A DNA stretch of 64,000 bases from Pseudonocardia oceani (GCF_019263585.2 NZ_JADQDF010000002.1:35101-99100), one strand, 5' to 3'. Positions 34,720 to 44,558 are shown, counted from the stretch's first letter. Program-made: numbers and translations. The notes: generated by a model from the letters alone, not told the origin.

Positions 34720-36176
34720 GTGCCGCCCTCCTGCGATGTGCTGTGCCTTCGTATCAGGCGATGTCCCTTAACGGCATAACCGGCGTCGGTGAGCACCTGC
34801 TCCCAGCCGTTCTCGCGGCCGATGATCGAGGGCTGGCGGTAGAGCCCGGCCCGCACCTCCTGGCGGGTCAGGCGGCTGTACAACGCCCAGCGTTGGTCGT
34901 CCTCGTGGAGGAACTCTTCTTTGCGGTGCAGGAGGGGCCGGTTTTCCTGGCCCGACCAGTCCTGCCAGTCGGCACGCTGGCGGCGAAGATCAATGGTGAG
35001 TGACTCCTGGAGACGCGGGTGCGCGTTCGCGTCGAAGTCTGGGTAGGTCAGGAACGACACGGCGGATCGGTCGTGATGGAGCTTCAGGAGGTTGGCTGTA
35101 CCCGGGCGGCCTGCGACGAGCTCACCGCAGACGGCGTAGACCCGCAGCAGGGCAGGCAGCTGACGTTCGGTGCGGGCGTGCACGTACAGCGCTGTTGGGG
35201 TGAGTTTGCCGACCCGGCTGGCCCGGACGGCGCGGCGCAGCTGGTCGGGCTGACTCAAGGCCCACAGCAGCCAGTCCGCCCGGGAGCATGCGACGCGGAA
35301 GCTGTCGTAGAGCGCGCGGCAGTCGGCCTGGTAGCTGGCTGGCAACCCGGACAGCCTTCTGCTGCCGTGGAACGCCTCCACCGCGAGCAGGACGAGGAGA
35401 TCAACCTGTTGGCGGTGACGTGCTGCGGCGACCGCTGCGGGGTCCGCCGCGGCGGCGGCGGCGGCGCGGGCGTTGGCCAGCGATCCGAACGCCCTTCGGG
35501 CCTGGCGGCCGACCTCTGGCGCCTCCTCGGGTAGGGGCAGACGTCCCCGGCTATGCAGCCAGTCAACGAGCACGTCGAGCAGCTCGCCGGAGAGGGCGGC
35601 GGTTCTCTCCATGGCGCCGGCGTAGCGGCGGGCGAGGTGGTCCAGGCGCGCGGTGTCGTCGCGAAAGACGTACGCCACCCCCGGCGCGGCGGGAAGAGCC
35701 CGCACACCGAGCTGCTCGCTGACCCAGGAGAGGAGCTCGGTGGGCTGAAACGGGCGTTGAAAGGTCTGTCGGGACGTCACCGTCCCGTCCGCGAGCACGG
35801 CGCCGGTGAGACGGCGGGCGTCGTGGGTCGTGCGGGCTGACAGGACAAGAACTCGTCGGGCCAGGGCCCACACCCGGTGCAGCACCTGGACCCGTTCGGC
35901 GGGGTCCTCGATGGTGTTCACGACGTAGGTGCAGAGGACCGCGTCGGCGGCGGTGGGCTCAGGTTCGGGCCGCAGCACCGGGTCCCATCCCCGCACATTG
36001 AGTCCGGCGCTGCTGAGCCGCTCGACGTCGCCTCCGTGTCCACAGCCGAAGTCGAGCACGTCGTCGCCGGCCAACACACCGTCCTCCAGCGCGGTCCGCG
36101 CCGGCAGGGACAGCGCCGCGCGGTGCATCGCCGCGCGATCACGTCGTACCCGGATCGGAGCCGTCACGCGAAGCAT
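34716..36176 (-). CDS. DNA phosphorothioation-associated putative methyltransferase
   Basis: The 486-aa protein has an N-terminal SAM-binding domain (DDVLDFGCGHGGDVERL) followed by a long helical domain, the architecture of the methyltransferase that accompanies dnd gene clusters. The C-terminus (RPLLHRKEEFLHEDD...LYSRLTRQEVRAGLY) is also typical of that family. Substrate is unknown; DNA at or near modified sites is plausible. It lies 27 bp after dndA in the same leftward operon. Confidence 0.88.
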   Translation of the reverse strand: MLRVTAPIRVRRDRAAMHRAALSLPARTALEDGVLAGDDVLDFGCGHGGDVERLSSAGLNVRGWDPVLRPEPEPTAADAVLCTYVVNTIEDPAERVQVLHRVWALARRVLVLSARTTHDARRLTGAVLADGTVTSRQTFQRPFQPTELLSWVSEQLGVRALPAAPGVAYVFRDDTARLDHLARRYAGAMERTAALSGELLDVLVDWLHSRGRLPLPEEAPEVGRQARRAFGSLANARAAAAAAADPAAVAAARHRQQVDLLVLLAVEAFHGSRRLSGLPASYQADCRALYDSFRVACSRADWLLWALSQPDQLRRAVRASRVGKLTPTALYVHARTERQLPALLRVYAVCGELVAGRPGTANLLKLHHDRSAVSFLTYPDFDANAHPRLQESLTIDLRRQRADWQDWSGQENRPLLHRKEEFLHEDDQRWALYSRLTRQEVRAGLYRQPSIIGRENGWEQVLTDAGYAVKGHRLIRRHSTSQEGGT

Positions 36177-36203
36177 CCTGCCCCAGGGTCGGCTATCAGA
36201 AGC

Positions 36204-37349
36204 TCAGCGCAGCCCCTGGGCTCGGCGCACCGCCTCGGGCCAGTCGACGTCGGGAGCTGTGTGCGACCAGGACAGGCGCAGCGCGCCGCGGATCCGGTCG
36301 GTGGTCAGGCCCATCGCGGTAAGCACGTGGCTGGGTGAGTAGCTCGCGCTGGTGCACGCGCTGCCGTTGCTGACCGCGAGCAGCCCGCGCCAGGCGACCA
36401 TCACCGCCTCCCCGTCGATACCGGGGAGGCTGAGGTTCAGCACGTGCGGAAGCACGTTGCTTGCTGCGCCGTTGACGACGGGGTCGAGCGGGGCGAGCCC
36501 GTGCAGAACCTCGTCGCGCACTCGCAGGCACTCCTTGACCCGCAGGGCGCGTTCTTCGCGGGCGAAGCGGACGGCCAGTCCCAGGCCGGCCACGAGCGGC
36601 ATCGGCACCGTGCCCGCCCGCAGGCCGCGTTCCTGACCGCCGCCGTAGGTCAACGGCTGCAGCGGGACCCGGGCGTAGCCGCGGCGGCGAGCGATCAGTG
36701 CGCCCACTCCTTGCGGGGCGAACACCTTGTGCCCGCTGACGCTGATCAGGTCGATGCGCCGATCACATAGTTGCTCGTCGAGCTTGCCGAAAGTCTGCGC
36801 GGCGTCCACGTGCAGCCACGCCTCGTGCCCAGCCAGCCCCGCCGCGACCTCGGCCACGGGTTGAATGACCCCGGTCTCGTTGTTGGCGTGCATCAGCGAC
36901 ACCAGCAGGGTGTCGGGACGGACGGCGTCGAGCAGATCATCCGCGCGGACGGCGCCATCCGGATGGGGTGCGACAACGGTGACGTCGAATCCCCGACGGG
37001 CCAGCTCCTGCGCCGGCTCCAGCACCGCCTTGTGCTCGATGGCGGTCACCACGACGTGCCGGCGGTCGGTGCGCTCTCCCTCTGCGGCGAGTCCCAGCAC
37101 GGCGATGTTGTCTGCCTCTGTGGCCCCGCTGGTGAACACCACCTCGTCGGCCCGAGCCCCCACGGCCCGCGCGACCTCGGTGCGCGCAGCCGTCACAGCT
37201 GCCTGCGCCGCTGCACCGACTTCGTGGGTTCGGCTTCCCGCATTGCCGAAGTCGGCCGTCATCAGCCGCAGCACCTCAGCTGCCACGCGGTCATCGACCG
37301 GCGTGGTGGCGGCACAGTCGTAGTACGCGGTGCTCCCCACAGAGCCCAT
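36204..37349 (-). CDS. dndA: Cysteine desulfurase DndA
   Basis: DndA removes sulfur from cysteine and supplies it to DndC for DNA backbone sulfur modification. The 381-aa product is a class V PLP enzyme: SGATEADNIAV, HVDAAQTFGK, the PLP lysine in SGHKVFAPQG and the persulfide cysteine in NGSACTS. The ATG at 37349 with GGAAGGGG upstream is preferred; a start at 37391 would add 14 unlikely residues. It is transcribed away from dndB, the usual arrangement in actinomycetes. Confidence 0.93.
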   Translation of the reverse strand: MGSVGSTAYYDCAATTPVDDRVAAEVLRLMTADFGNAGSRTHEVGAAAQAAVTAARTEVARAVGARADEVVFTSGATEADNIAVLGLAAEGERTDRRHVVVTAIEHKAVLEPAQELARRGFDVTVVAPHPDGAVRADDLLDAVRPDTLLVSLMHANNETGVIQPVAEVAAGLAGHEAWLHVDAAQTFGKLDEQLCDRRIDLISVSGHKVFAPQGVGALIARRRGYARVPLQPLTYGGGQERGLRAGTVPMPLVAGLGLAVRFAREERALRVKECLRVRDEVLHGLAPLDPVVNGAASNVLPHVLNLSLPGIDGEAVMVAWRGLLAVSNGSACTSASYSPSHVLTAMGLTTDRIRGALRLSWSHTAPDVDWPEAVRRAQGLR

Positions 37350-37403
37350 CAGCGATTCCCCTTCCGACGGCCCCACTTCACAGTGCGGCACGTTGCATCG
37401 TAG

Positions 37404-37431
37404 GGTGCCATACGTTACTAGTTTGACGTAG
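37404..37431. promoter_or_regulatory. Regulatory element in the dndA/dndB divergent promoter
   Basis: GGTGCCA and AGTTTGACGTAG occur here 9 bases apart, and the same two blocks occur overlapping at 42659-42676 after dndE. TTGACG could be a -35 for dndB. The shared blocks suggest one regulator acts at both ends of the dndBCDE operon. Confidence 0.5.
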
Positions 37432-37478
37432 CGCTAGCGTGTAAATAGCGGGCAACGGGTGGACGGCACAAGGAGATT

Positions 37479-38702
37479 GTGATCAAGATGGGCGCTGTAG
37501 CGGCACAACGACACGCCCCGGGGTCCGGTGACGGCGGTCTCGGTGTCGAGGAGCTCCTGAAGGACGCCGCGCGCGTCGCAGACGGGCAGCCGCTGTCGGG
37601 AACCCCGGAGGAGAGCGGCTACGAGTACGTCTTCCCCGCGATCCGAGGCGTGCAGGCCGGGCGCACCTTCTTCGCCACCATGTGCCCTCTCAAGATCGTG
37701 GCGAAGATGTTCGTCTACGACGAGGAAGAACTGCGCCCCGAGCTGCGGGCGCAACGCAGCCTGAACAAGGGCCGCATCCCCGAGATGTCGCGCTACCTGA
37801 TCGACAACCCCGACGGATACGTCTTCAGTGCGCTCACGGTCAGCGTGGACGGGAAGATCCGCTTCTCCCCGCACACCGCCCAGCAGGGACCGGCGAGCCT
37901 GCTCGGCACCCTGCGGGTCCCGATGGACGCCACCTTCGTCATCAACGACGGCCAGCACCGACAGGCCGCCATCCGCGAGGCCATCAAGCAACGTCCCGAG
38001 CTCGGCGAAGAGACCATCGCCGTCGTGGTCTTCCTCGACCTCGGTCTCGAGCGCTGCCAGCAGATGTTCGCCGACCTCAACCGCCATGCCGTGCGCCCCA
38101 GCAAGAGCATCGGCGTGCTCTACGACCAGCGCGACGGCCACGCCGGACTCGCCAAGCTGCTCGTGCTCCGCTCGCCGGTGTTCAAGGGCGTGGTCGAGAT
38201 GGAGGCCTCCAGCCTCTCCAAGGCCAGCCGCAAGCTCTTCACCCTCAGCGCGATACACGGCGCGACCCGCACCCTGCTCGACGGGCTGCCCGTTGAGGAC
38301 GAAGCCCGCCTGGCCCTCGCCACCCGCTACTGGACAGCGATCGACGAACGACTCCCCAAATGGGCCGAAGTTCGCGACGGCCGCGCCCGCAGCGGCGATG
38401 TGCGCGCCGAGTACATCCACACCCACGGGATCGTGCTCACCGCCCTGGCTCGGGTCGGAAACACGCTACTGACCGAACACGGCCCAGACGGCCCCTGGGA
38501 GGTCGCCCTCGACGGCCTACGCAGCATCGACTGGTCGCGCGCCAACCGGCTATGGGAGGGCCGCGCGCTGGTGGGCGGACAGGTCTCCAAGGCCCGTAAC
38601 AACGTGCTGCTGACCACCGCCGCCGTCCGTTCCGCGTTGGGACTGCCGCTGCCTGCAGATGAGAGCCGCGCCCAGCAGGCCGCCGCCGAGGTGGTGGCGT
38701 GA
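37479..38702 (+). CDS. dndB: DndB, phosphorothioation regulator/accessory protein
   Basis: The 407-aa protein contains the signature INDGQHRQAAI of the DGQHR family near residue 150, plus FFATMCPLKIVAKMFVYDE and VFLDLGLERCQQMFADLNRH typical of DndB. DndB is non-essential for modification and in known cases represses dnd transcription and affects site preference. Two starts are possible (GTG 37479, ATG 37488); AAGGAG at 37470 is close to the first. The stop overlaps dndC by 4 bp. Confidence 0.93.
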   Translation: MIKMGAVAAQRHAPGSGDGGLGVEELLKDAARVADGQPLSGTPEESGYEYVFPAIRGVQAGRTFFATMCPLKIVAKMFVYDEEELRPELRAQRSLNKGRIPEMSRYLIDNPDGYVFSALTVSVDGKIRFSPHTAQQGPASLLGTLRVPMDATFVINDGQHRQAAIREAIKQRPELGEETIAVVVFLDLGLERCQQMFADLNRHAVRPSKSIGVLYDQRDGHAGLAKLLVLRSPVFKGVVEMEASSLSKASRKLFTLSAIHGATRTLLDGLPVEDEARLALATRYWTAIDERLPKWAEVRDGRARSGDVRAEYIHTHGIVLTALARVGNTLLTEHGPDGPWEVALDGLRSIDWSRANRLWEGRALVGGQVSKARNNVLLTTAAVRSALGLPLPADESRAQQAAAEVVA

Positions 38703-40234
38703 GCACGCGCAAGGTCCCGGTCGCCCTGACCCGGCGCAGCGCCTTCGTCGACGGCATGCGACCGGTCGTGAACCGGCTTGTGGAGCGCACCGCGCAGCTC
38801 TACACCCACGACGACGTGCCCTGGGTCGTCGGCTACAGCGGCGGCAAGGACAGCACCGCTGTGCTGCAGATCGTCTGGCTCGCGCTGGCCTCCCTCCCCG
38901 CCGAGCAGCGCCGCAAAACCGTGCACGTGATCACCACCGACACGCTGGTGGAGAACCCGATCGTGGCCGGCTGGGTCGGGCGCAGCCTCGACGTCCTCGC
39001 CGAGGCCGCCATCCGAGACGGCTTGCCGATCCAGCCGCACCGGCTCACCCCGAAGATCGAAGACACCTTCTGGGTCAACCTCATCGGCCGCGGCTACCCC
39101 GCCCCGCGTCCGAAGTTTCGCTGGTGCACCGAACGCCTCAAGATCAAACCGAGTAACGCGTTCATCCGCGATGTCGTGACCCGCCATGGCGAAGCGATTC
39201 TCGTGCTGGGCACCCGCAAGGCCGAGTCCCAAGCCCGAGCCAAGGCCATGACCCGCGCCGAGACCGGACGGGTTCGCGACCTGCTCAGCCCCAACACCTC
39301 GTTGCCGAACTCGCTGGTCTACAGCCCGGTCGAGGACTGGACCAACGACGACGTGTGGGCCTTTCTCATGCAGGTGGACAACCCGTGGGGCTACTCCAAC
39401 CGGGACCTGCTGACGATGTATCAGGGCGCCAGTAGCGACGGGGAATGCCCCCTGGTGGTCGACAAGGGCACCCCGTCTTGTGGGGATAGCCGCTTCGGGT
39501 GTTGGACCTGCACCTTGGTCGACAAGGACAAATCCATGGAGGCCATGGTCAGCAACGACGCGGAGAAGGAGTGGATGCTCCCGCTGCTGGAGCTGCGCAA
39601 TGCCCTCGACGTTCCCGACGATCGGCCGCTGCGCGACTTCCGCCGCATGAACGGCACCGTGCAGTTGTTCCACGACCGCCCGATCCCCGGCCCGTACACC
39701 CAGGCGGCCCGTACCGAGTGGCTGCGCCGGCTACTTGCGGCGCAGGAACACGTCCGCGCACACGGGCCCGAGGAGGTCCGGGACCTGGAGCTCATCACCA
39801 TCGGCGAGCTCGAAGAGATCCGGCGGATCTGGGTCGTCGACAAGCACGAGTTTGAGGACCTGTTGCCGGGCATCTACCAGGACGCCACCGGGCGGACCTA
39901 CCCCGGCGCCGGCGCCGGCGACGGTGGCCCGCTCGGCGCGGTGGAGGTGGCTCTGCTCGCGGAGCTGTGCGGGGAGGACCGGCTGCACTTCGAGACCGTC
40001 CGCGAGCTTCTCGACGTCGAACGGCGCCACCGGCTCATGGTCCGGCGCACCGGATTGTTCCCCGCACTGGAGGCCGCGCTGGCCCGCGGCTGGTACGACG
40101 ATGAGGTCGACGCCACCGAGCGGGCGACGCGTCGTCGTGACCTGCTGCAGGGGTCGACACCCGGTCAGCCGGGCATCGACACGGCCGACGTTGCTGACGG
40201 ATGGGTGCAGCGTGCCGGAACAGGGTCGCCGTGA
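38699..40234 (+). CDS. dndC: DndC, PAPS-reductase-like sulfurtransferase
   Basis: DndC is the ATP-pyrophosphatase/Fe-S protein that activates DNA for sulfur insertion. The 511-aa protein shows the P-loop-like GYSGGKDSTAVLQI, the substrate motif GTRKAESQAR, and the cluster cysteines in CPLVVD...PSCGDSRFGCWTCTLV. The length is normal. It shares 4-bp overlaps with dndB and dndD, so the subunits are coupled in translation. Confidence 0.95.
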   Translation: MSTRKVPVALTRRSAFVDGMRPVVNRLVERTAQLYTHDDVPWVVGYSGGKDSTAVLQIVWLALASLPAEQRRKTVHVITTDTLVENPIVAGWVGRSLDVLAEAAIRDGLPIQPHRLTPKIEDTFWVNLIGRGYPAPRPKFRWCTERLKIKPSNAFIRDVVTRHGEAILVLGTRKAESQARAKAMTRAETGRVRDLLSPNTSLPNSLVYSPVEDWTNDDVWAFLMQVDNPWGYSNRDLLTMYQGASSDGECPLVVDKGTPSCGDSRFGCWTCTLVDKDKSMEAMVSNDAEKEWMLPLLELRNALDVPDDRPLRDFRRMNGTVQLFHDRPIPGPYTQAARTEWLRRLLAAQEHVRAHGPEEVRDLELITIGELEEIRRIWVVDKHEFEDLLPGIYQDATGRTYPGAGAGDGGPLGAVEVALLAELCGEDRLHFETVRELLDVERRHRLMVRRTGLFPALEAALARGWYDDEVDATERATRRRDLLQGSTPGQPGIDTADVADGWVQRAGTGSP

Positions 40235-42237
40235 TCCTTGACGAGCTTGTTCTGCAGGACTTCGGCAGCTTCGCCGGCCGGCAGGCGCTGGACCTGACCC
40301 CCCGCGACGATCGCCCCGTCATCGTCATCGCGGCTCTCAACGGCAGCGGCAAGACCACTGTTCTCGAAGCGCTGCAGCTAGCGCTGTACGGGCCACTCGC
40401 GCCGACCAGCGTGCGCCGTGGCGCAGCGCACGAGGCGTACCTCTCCCGCATGATCCACCGCGGTGCCGACCGCGCCGCCGGCGCCGGCGTAGAACTCGCC
40501 TTCCGCGCCCACGTCGCCGGCGTACAACGCGCCTTCCGCATCAGACGCAGCTGGTGGACGACTCCGGGCGGCCGGCTGAAAGAAGAGCTTCGTGTCCTCG
40601 TCGATGGGCACCACGACCCAGCCATCACCAGAGCATGGGCCGAGCACGTCGAGCAGCTGGTCCCGCGTGGTGTCGCGGGCCTGTTCTTCTTCGATGGTGA
40701 GCAGATCGAGGCCCTCGCCGATCTAGAAACCAGCCGTGACCTCGTCGAAACCGCCGTCAGTGGGCTACTGGGTCTCGACCTCATCGACCGGCTCGTGGGC
40801 GATCTCGACGTCCTCGAACGACGCAAGCGGACCGCCGCCGTCGCCGACGACGACCAACCCCGGATCGACAGCCTCGCTCGGTGGGTCGAGAGCCTTCGAG
40901 CCGAGGAAGGCGAGGCTCGTCATCAGTTTGACGAGGCGACCGGCCAGCTCGTCAGCGCCCGTGTTGCGCTAGAACGCGTCGAGGACCGCCTCGCCAGGGA
41001 AGGCGGAGCAGCTCACGACGAGCGGGCCTCCCGAGAGGCTGCCGCGGCGGTCACTGCCGCGGACTTGGCGGCGGCTGAGCATCGCCTCCTTGAGGCCAAC
41101 AGCGGTCTCACCCCACTGCTGCTTGTCGCCGGCTTGCTCGACGAGGTGGCGCGGCAGTCCCGCGCGGAGCAGACCCAGGCCGAGGACCAGGCCCTCGCCC
41201 GCCGACTCTCCCAGCGCGACCAGCAGCTACTCGCCCAGATCGCGACCCTCGTGGCCGATCAGCACGCCGACGAGACCGCGCGCGCGACGATCGTGGACTG
41301 GCTTCGGCACGACCGAACCACCCGGTCCCGGCGTCACATACCGGTCGTCCTCGGGTGCGAGGCGTCGGTGGCGATCGAGGCAGAGTCCCTCGCCGGCGGC
41401 GGCCTGAACGATCTCCGCCTGCAGGTCGCAGAGCTGCTCACCGACGTCGAAGCGGCGCGTGAGGCGTGGGAACAGGCTCAGCGAGCGCTGGCCGCCGTCC
41501 CGAGCGCGGACGCGCTCGCTGAGCTGCTCGCGCAGCGCGACCAGGCCCGCGACACCGTCGCCGTCACCACCGTCGCGGTGGGGGAACGGGAAGTCGCGCT
41601 CACCCGAGCGCGCGCCGGGCGGGAGCGAGCCGAGACTCGCCGCGCCGCCGCCCTTACCGAGGTCACCCGAGACCGGCTCCAAGCCGAGGACGCCGCGCGG
41701 CTCCTCGACCACGCGGTCCGCGCCCGAGGCACCCTGCGGCGCCTCCGCGAGGCGGCCACCGCACGGCACGTACAGCGCATCCAAGCCTGCGTCCTCGAAG
41801 CTGCGCACGCCCTACTGCGCAAGCCGGACCTCATCACCGACGTGCGCATCGACCCATCCACGCACGCACTGACCCTGCTCGGATCGGATGGCCAGCCGCT
41901 CCGTCCGGCTGGTTTGAGCGCCGGAGAACGGCAGCTGCTCGCCGTCAGCCTCCTGTGGGGCTTGGCCCGCGCCGCCGGCCGGCCACTCCCCGTCGTCATC
42001 GATACCCCGCTCGGTCGCCTCGACGGCCCGCACCGGCGTCGGCTTCTGGACCGCTACCTTCCCGCTGCTAGCCACCAAGTCGTCGTCCTGAGCACCGACA
42101 CCGAGGTTGACCTGCGCGCCCTCGACCGACTGCAGGCCAGCCTGTCTCACGTCGTGCACCTCGCCCACGACCCGGTGCGACACGCGACCGACGTACGTGA
42201 GGGCTACCTCGACATCCGGGAGGAGAGCCTCGCGTGA
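40231..42237 (+). CDS. dndD: DndD, SMC-like ATPase
   Basis: The 668-aa protein has a Walker A near residue 35 (AALNGSGKTTVLEAL), a long charged helical middle consistent with a coiled coil, and at the C-terminus the ABC signature LSAGERQLLAV with Walker B LPVVIDTPLGRLD. This is the RecF/SMC-type ATPase that gives DndC access to the DNA backbone. The GTG at 40231 is set by the 4-bp overlap with dndC. Confidence 0.94.
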   Translation: MILDELVLQDFGSFAGRQALDLTPRDDRPVIVIAALNGSGKTTVLEALQLALYGPLAPTSVRRGAAHEAYLSRMIHRGADRAAGAGVELAFRAHVAGVQRAFRIRRSWWTTPGGRLKEELRVLVDGHHDPAITRAWAEHVEQLVPRGVAGLFFFDGEQIEALADLETSRDLVETAVSGLLGLDLIDRLVGDLDVLERRKRTAAVADDDQPRIDSLARWVESLRAEEGEARHQFDEATGQLVSARVALERVEDRLAREGGAAHDERASREAAAAVTAADLAAAEHRLLEANSGLTPLLLVAGLLDEVARQSRAEQTQAEDQALARRLSQRDQQLLAQIATLVADQHADETARATIVDWLRHDRTTRSRRHIPVVLGCEASVAIEAESLAGGGLNDLRLQVAELLTDVEAAREAWEQAQRALAAVPSADALAELLAQRDQARDTVAVTTVAVGEREVALTRARAGRERAETRRAAALTEVTRDRLQAEDAARLLDHAVRARGTLRRLREAATARHVQRIQACVLEAAHALLRKPDLITDVRIDPSTHALTLLGSDGQPLRPAGLSAGERQLLAVSLLWGLARAAGRPLPVVIDTPLGRLDGPHRRRLLDRYLPAASHQVVVLSTDTEVDLRALDRLQASLSHVVHLAHDPVRHATDVREGYLDIREESLA

Positions 42238-42647
42238 GTACCCGCCCAGCCACACCCCCCGAGACGCTGCGCCTGCCCGAGCAAACCAAAGAGCAGCTGA
42301 CCACGCTCAAGCGCCGCACCGGGGTCAAGCACTGGAACACGTTGTGTCGCTGGGGGCTCTGTCGGAGCCTTGCAGCTGGCGGTACCCCGGCCGAGCCGCC
42401 TCCGGGCGACGGTGTCGAGATCGCGTGGAAGGTGTTCGCCGGGCCAGCGGGAGATCTGTGGTGGGCGCTGCTGCTCGCCGGACTGGTCCGCGATGGTCAG
42501 CCCGCCGACCCGGAAGCCGCTCATACGGCGCTGCGTGCCCACGTAGTCCGGGGTGTGTCCTACCTCGTCGGCGACCCGGAGGTCGCCGACGTCACCTCGC
42601 TCGCCCGCCTCGCCCTCGCCGCTACATCACATACTCCAACTGGGTGA
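42234..42647 (+). CDS. dndE: DndE, DNA-binding subunit
   Basis: The 137-aa protein has the DndE pattern: LRLPEQTKEQLTTLKRRTG, WNTLCRWGLCRSLA and the closing AHVVRGVSYLVG. DndE binds nicked DNA and is required for modification. It is somewhat longer than some homologues because of a tail after residue 120. The gene completes the modification set; 4-bp overlap with dndD. Confidence 0.92.
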   Translation: MSTRPATPPETLRLPEQTKEQLTTLKRRTGVKHWNTLCRWGLCRSLAAGGTPAEPPPGDGVEIAWKVFAGPAGDLWWALLLAGLVRDGQPADPEAAHTALRAHVVRGVSYLVGDPEVADVTSLARLALAATSHTPTG

Positions 42648-42652
42648 TACGC

Positions 42653-42692
42653 AGACAAGGTGCCAGTTTGACGTAGACATGGCACCGTGTCT
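42653..42692. promoter_or_regulatory. Dyad after dndE (operator or terminator)
   Basis: AGACAAGGTGCCA and TGGCACCGTGTCT form 13-bp arms with one mismatch around a 14-base centre that contains TTTGACGTAG. It begins 5 bases after the dndE stop. The shared blocks with 37404-37431 favour an operator, the position also allows a terminator; there is no T-run. Confidence 0.6.
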
Positions 42693-42736
42693 GTGCAAAC
42701 ATCTCCCTTGTTGGTGAGACACCGCGGCATTCCAGC

Positions 42737-42757
42737 ACAGACAGACTCCCTGTCTGT
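42737..42757. promoter_or_regulatory. Hairpin before the GIY-YIG gene
   Basis: ACAGACAG and CTGTCTGT are perfect 8-bp arms around a 5-base loop, 30 bp before the GIY-YIG start. It may be an operator or attenuator that sets this gene apart from dndBCDE. Confidence 0.5.
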
Positions 42758-42788
42758 CGCCGTGCTCCTCCCGACATGGAGGAGCACC

Positions 42789-43187
42789 ATGAACAGCACC
42801 ACTTCCAGAGATCTGACATCTGTCAGCGCACCCACGTGGAGCGCCTGGCGGCAGGCCGTCATCGATCGGCCCCCGGCGCTGCACCTGGACGGAACTGTCG
42901 CCTACGTGGAGGGCTGGGCACTGCTGGTGCCCACCGACAGTGGGGTTTACCTCATGCACGACCTGCGGGGGTTCCTCTACATCGGTCGCACCCGCAATCT
43001 CAACGCTCGCTACCGCCAGCACTACTGGGCCACCCACAACCCGAACCTGTTGGTGGCCCTGCGCCAGCCCATCGGGCAGACCCAGTTCAGCTGGACGTGC
43101 TGTGACGACGCCACCGCAGCAGACCTGGAGCGCGACCTCATCCGCGGCTTCCAGCCGCTGTGCAACCAGATCCGCTTCACCAGTTAA
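42789..43187 (+). CDS. GIY-YIG nuclease
   Basis: The 132-aa protein has the complete GIY-YIG nuclease core: GVYLMHDLRGFLYIGRTRNL with both tyrosine motifs, the catalytic arginine in ARYRQHYW, the metal-binding glutamate in LERDLIRGF and the closing asparagine in PLCNQ. Nothing else is fused, so DNA recognition must come from the same domain or a partner. GGAGGAG lies before the ATG at 42789. It lies between dndE and a DGQHR gene, where PT restriction genes would be expected. Confidence 0.88.
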   Translation: MNSTTSRDLTSVSAPTWSAWRQAVIDRPPALHLDGTVAYVEGWALLVPTDSGVYLMHDLRGFLYIGRTRNLNARYRQHYWATHNPNLLVALRQPIGQTQFSWTCCDDATAADLERDLIRGFQPLCNQIRFTS

Positions 43188-43265
43188 CAGAATTTTCATT
43201 TCCGCAGCAACCTCTTTCTGCACCACCAATCGAATCCGCACCACACAATTTCCCGGAGGAACACC

Positions 43266-44549
43266 ATGGCAATCACCGTCCCCGCACTGCACGGGAAGAT
43301 GGGCACCATCGACTTCTACCAGACCAAGATGCGAGCCAAGGAGCTGACCGCGATCGCACGCCCGGCCAGCGAGATGGACACCTGGGCCACGCTCGGCATC
43401 GAGGAACGACTGCAGCGCGAGCTCAACGACAAGAGGGTCCGCGAGGACATCATCCCCTACCTGGCGAAGTTCGAGGACCGATTCTTCGGATCGCTGCTCG
43501 TACTCATCTACCAGCCCGAGCTGTTCGACTACGAAAGCGCCGCAAGGTACCTGTCGAACAATGTCCCGGCGGCGTACCGCAAGACGCTGGAACAGATGGG
43601 CGCACTCACGATCGAGGGCGGAGAACTGATCGTGCTCGACGGCCAGCACCGCCTGGCAGCGCTGCGAAGCGTCGTCCAAGGCAAGACCGACAAGGGCACG
43701 AACGTCGTGGGACCCTTCGTCGCCGACGTCCCCAACGACGAGCTGGTCGTCGTCTTCATCCCCTTCATCAACAACGAGACGACCCGCCGGATCTTCAACA
43801 AGATCAACAAGAACGCGAAGCCCACCGGCCGCAGCGACAACATCATCACCAGCGAGGACGACGGCAACTCCATCATCGCCCGCCGGCTGCTCGCCGACGG
43901 CGAACCCCTCGGGGCCCAGTACACGTCCAAGGACGGCAAGAAGGAGCTGCTGGTCAACTGGCGGTCGACGACGATCAGCGACCGGAGTGCTCAGTGGACG
44001 ACGATCTCCGCAGTGCACGAGAGCGTCATCGACATCCTCAAGCACCACAAGATCGAGTACAACGAGAAGGAGCAGATCCAGCGGCCGGACGCCGACGACC
44101 TCGACAAGGCCTACGAGTTGGTCCACGACTGGTGGACCGCGGTGCTGGACGGAGTGGACGCTTTCCGGGAAGTGCAGAGCAATCCCAACCAGGTCGCCCA
44201 GGTGCGCAAGGAACACGACGAGTGGGGACTTCTGCTCAAGCCGGCAACCCACATCGTGTTGTTCAAGGCACTCATCAAGGCTGTCGATCGAGGCGTCTCG
44301 CGCGACAAGGCGATCGACCGACTCAACCAGCTCGACTGGCACCTCGACGCCAAGCTGTGGACCACGATCTTCATCGCCGGAGGTCGCCGCATCATCGCTC
44401 GCGCAGAGAACTACGACCTCACGGCCGAGGTCATCGCCTACCTGATCGGCGGCGACAAGACCGACGACACCGTTCGGGACCAGCTCACCAAACGCGTCGC
44501 GGACTACCGTGACGACCCGGAGTACACCCTGCCCGACCCGATCGCGTAG
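43266..44549 (+). CDS. DGQHR-domain protein, second DndB-like paralogue
   Basis: The 427-aa protein has IVLDGQHRLAALRSVVQ near residue 123 and VFIPFINNETTRRIFNKINK, which corresponds to the aspartate/asparagine-rich part of DndB. It is only distantly like the dndB product, and its C-terminal half (KHDEWGLLLKPATHIVLF, WTTIFIAGG) is distinct. DGQHR proteins accompany several DNA-modification systems. The G+C content is visibly lower than in its neighbours, suggesting separate acquisition. CGGAGG precedes the ATG, and a strong terminator follows. Confidence 0.85.
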   Translation: MAITVPALHGKMGTIDFYQTKMRAKELTAIARPASEMDTWATLGIEERLQRELNDKRVREDIIPYLAKFEDRFFGSLLVLIYQPELFDYESAARYLSNNVPAAYRKTLEQMGALTIEGGELIVLDGQHRLAALRSVVQGKTDKGTNVVGPFVADVPNDELVVVFIPFINNETTRRIFNKINKNAKPTGRSDNIITSEDDGNSIIARRLLADGEPLGAQYTSKDGKKELLVNWRSTTISDRSAQWTTISAVHESVIDILKHHKIEYNEKEQIQRPDADDLDKAYELVHDWWTAVLDGVDAFREVQSNPNQVAQVRKEHDEWGLLLKPATHIVLFKALIKAVDRGVSRDKAIDRLNQLDWHLDAKLWTTIFIAGGRRIIARAENYDLTAEVIAYLIGGDKTDDTVRDQLTKRVADYRDDPEYTLPDPIA

Positions 44550-44558
44550 ACGACCACG

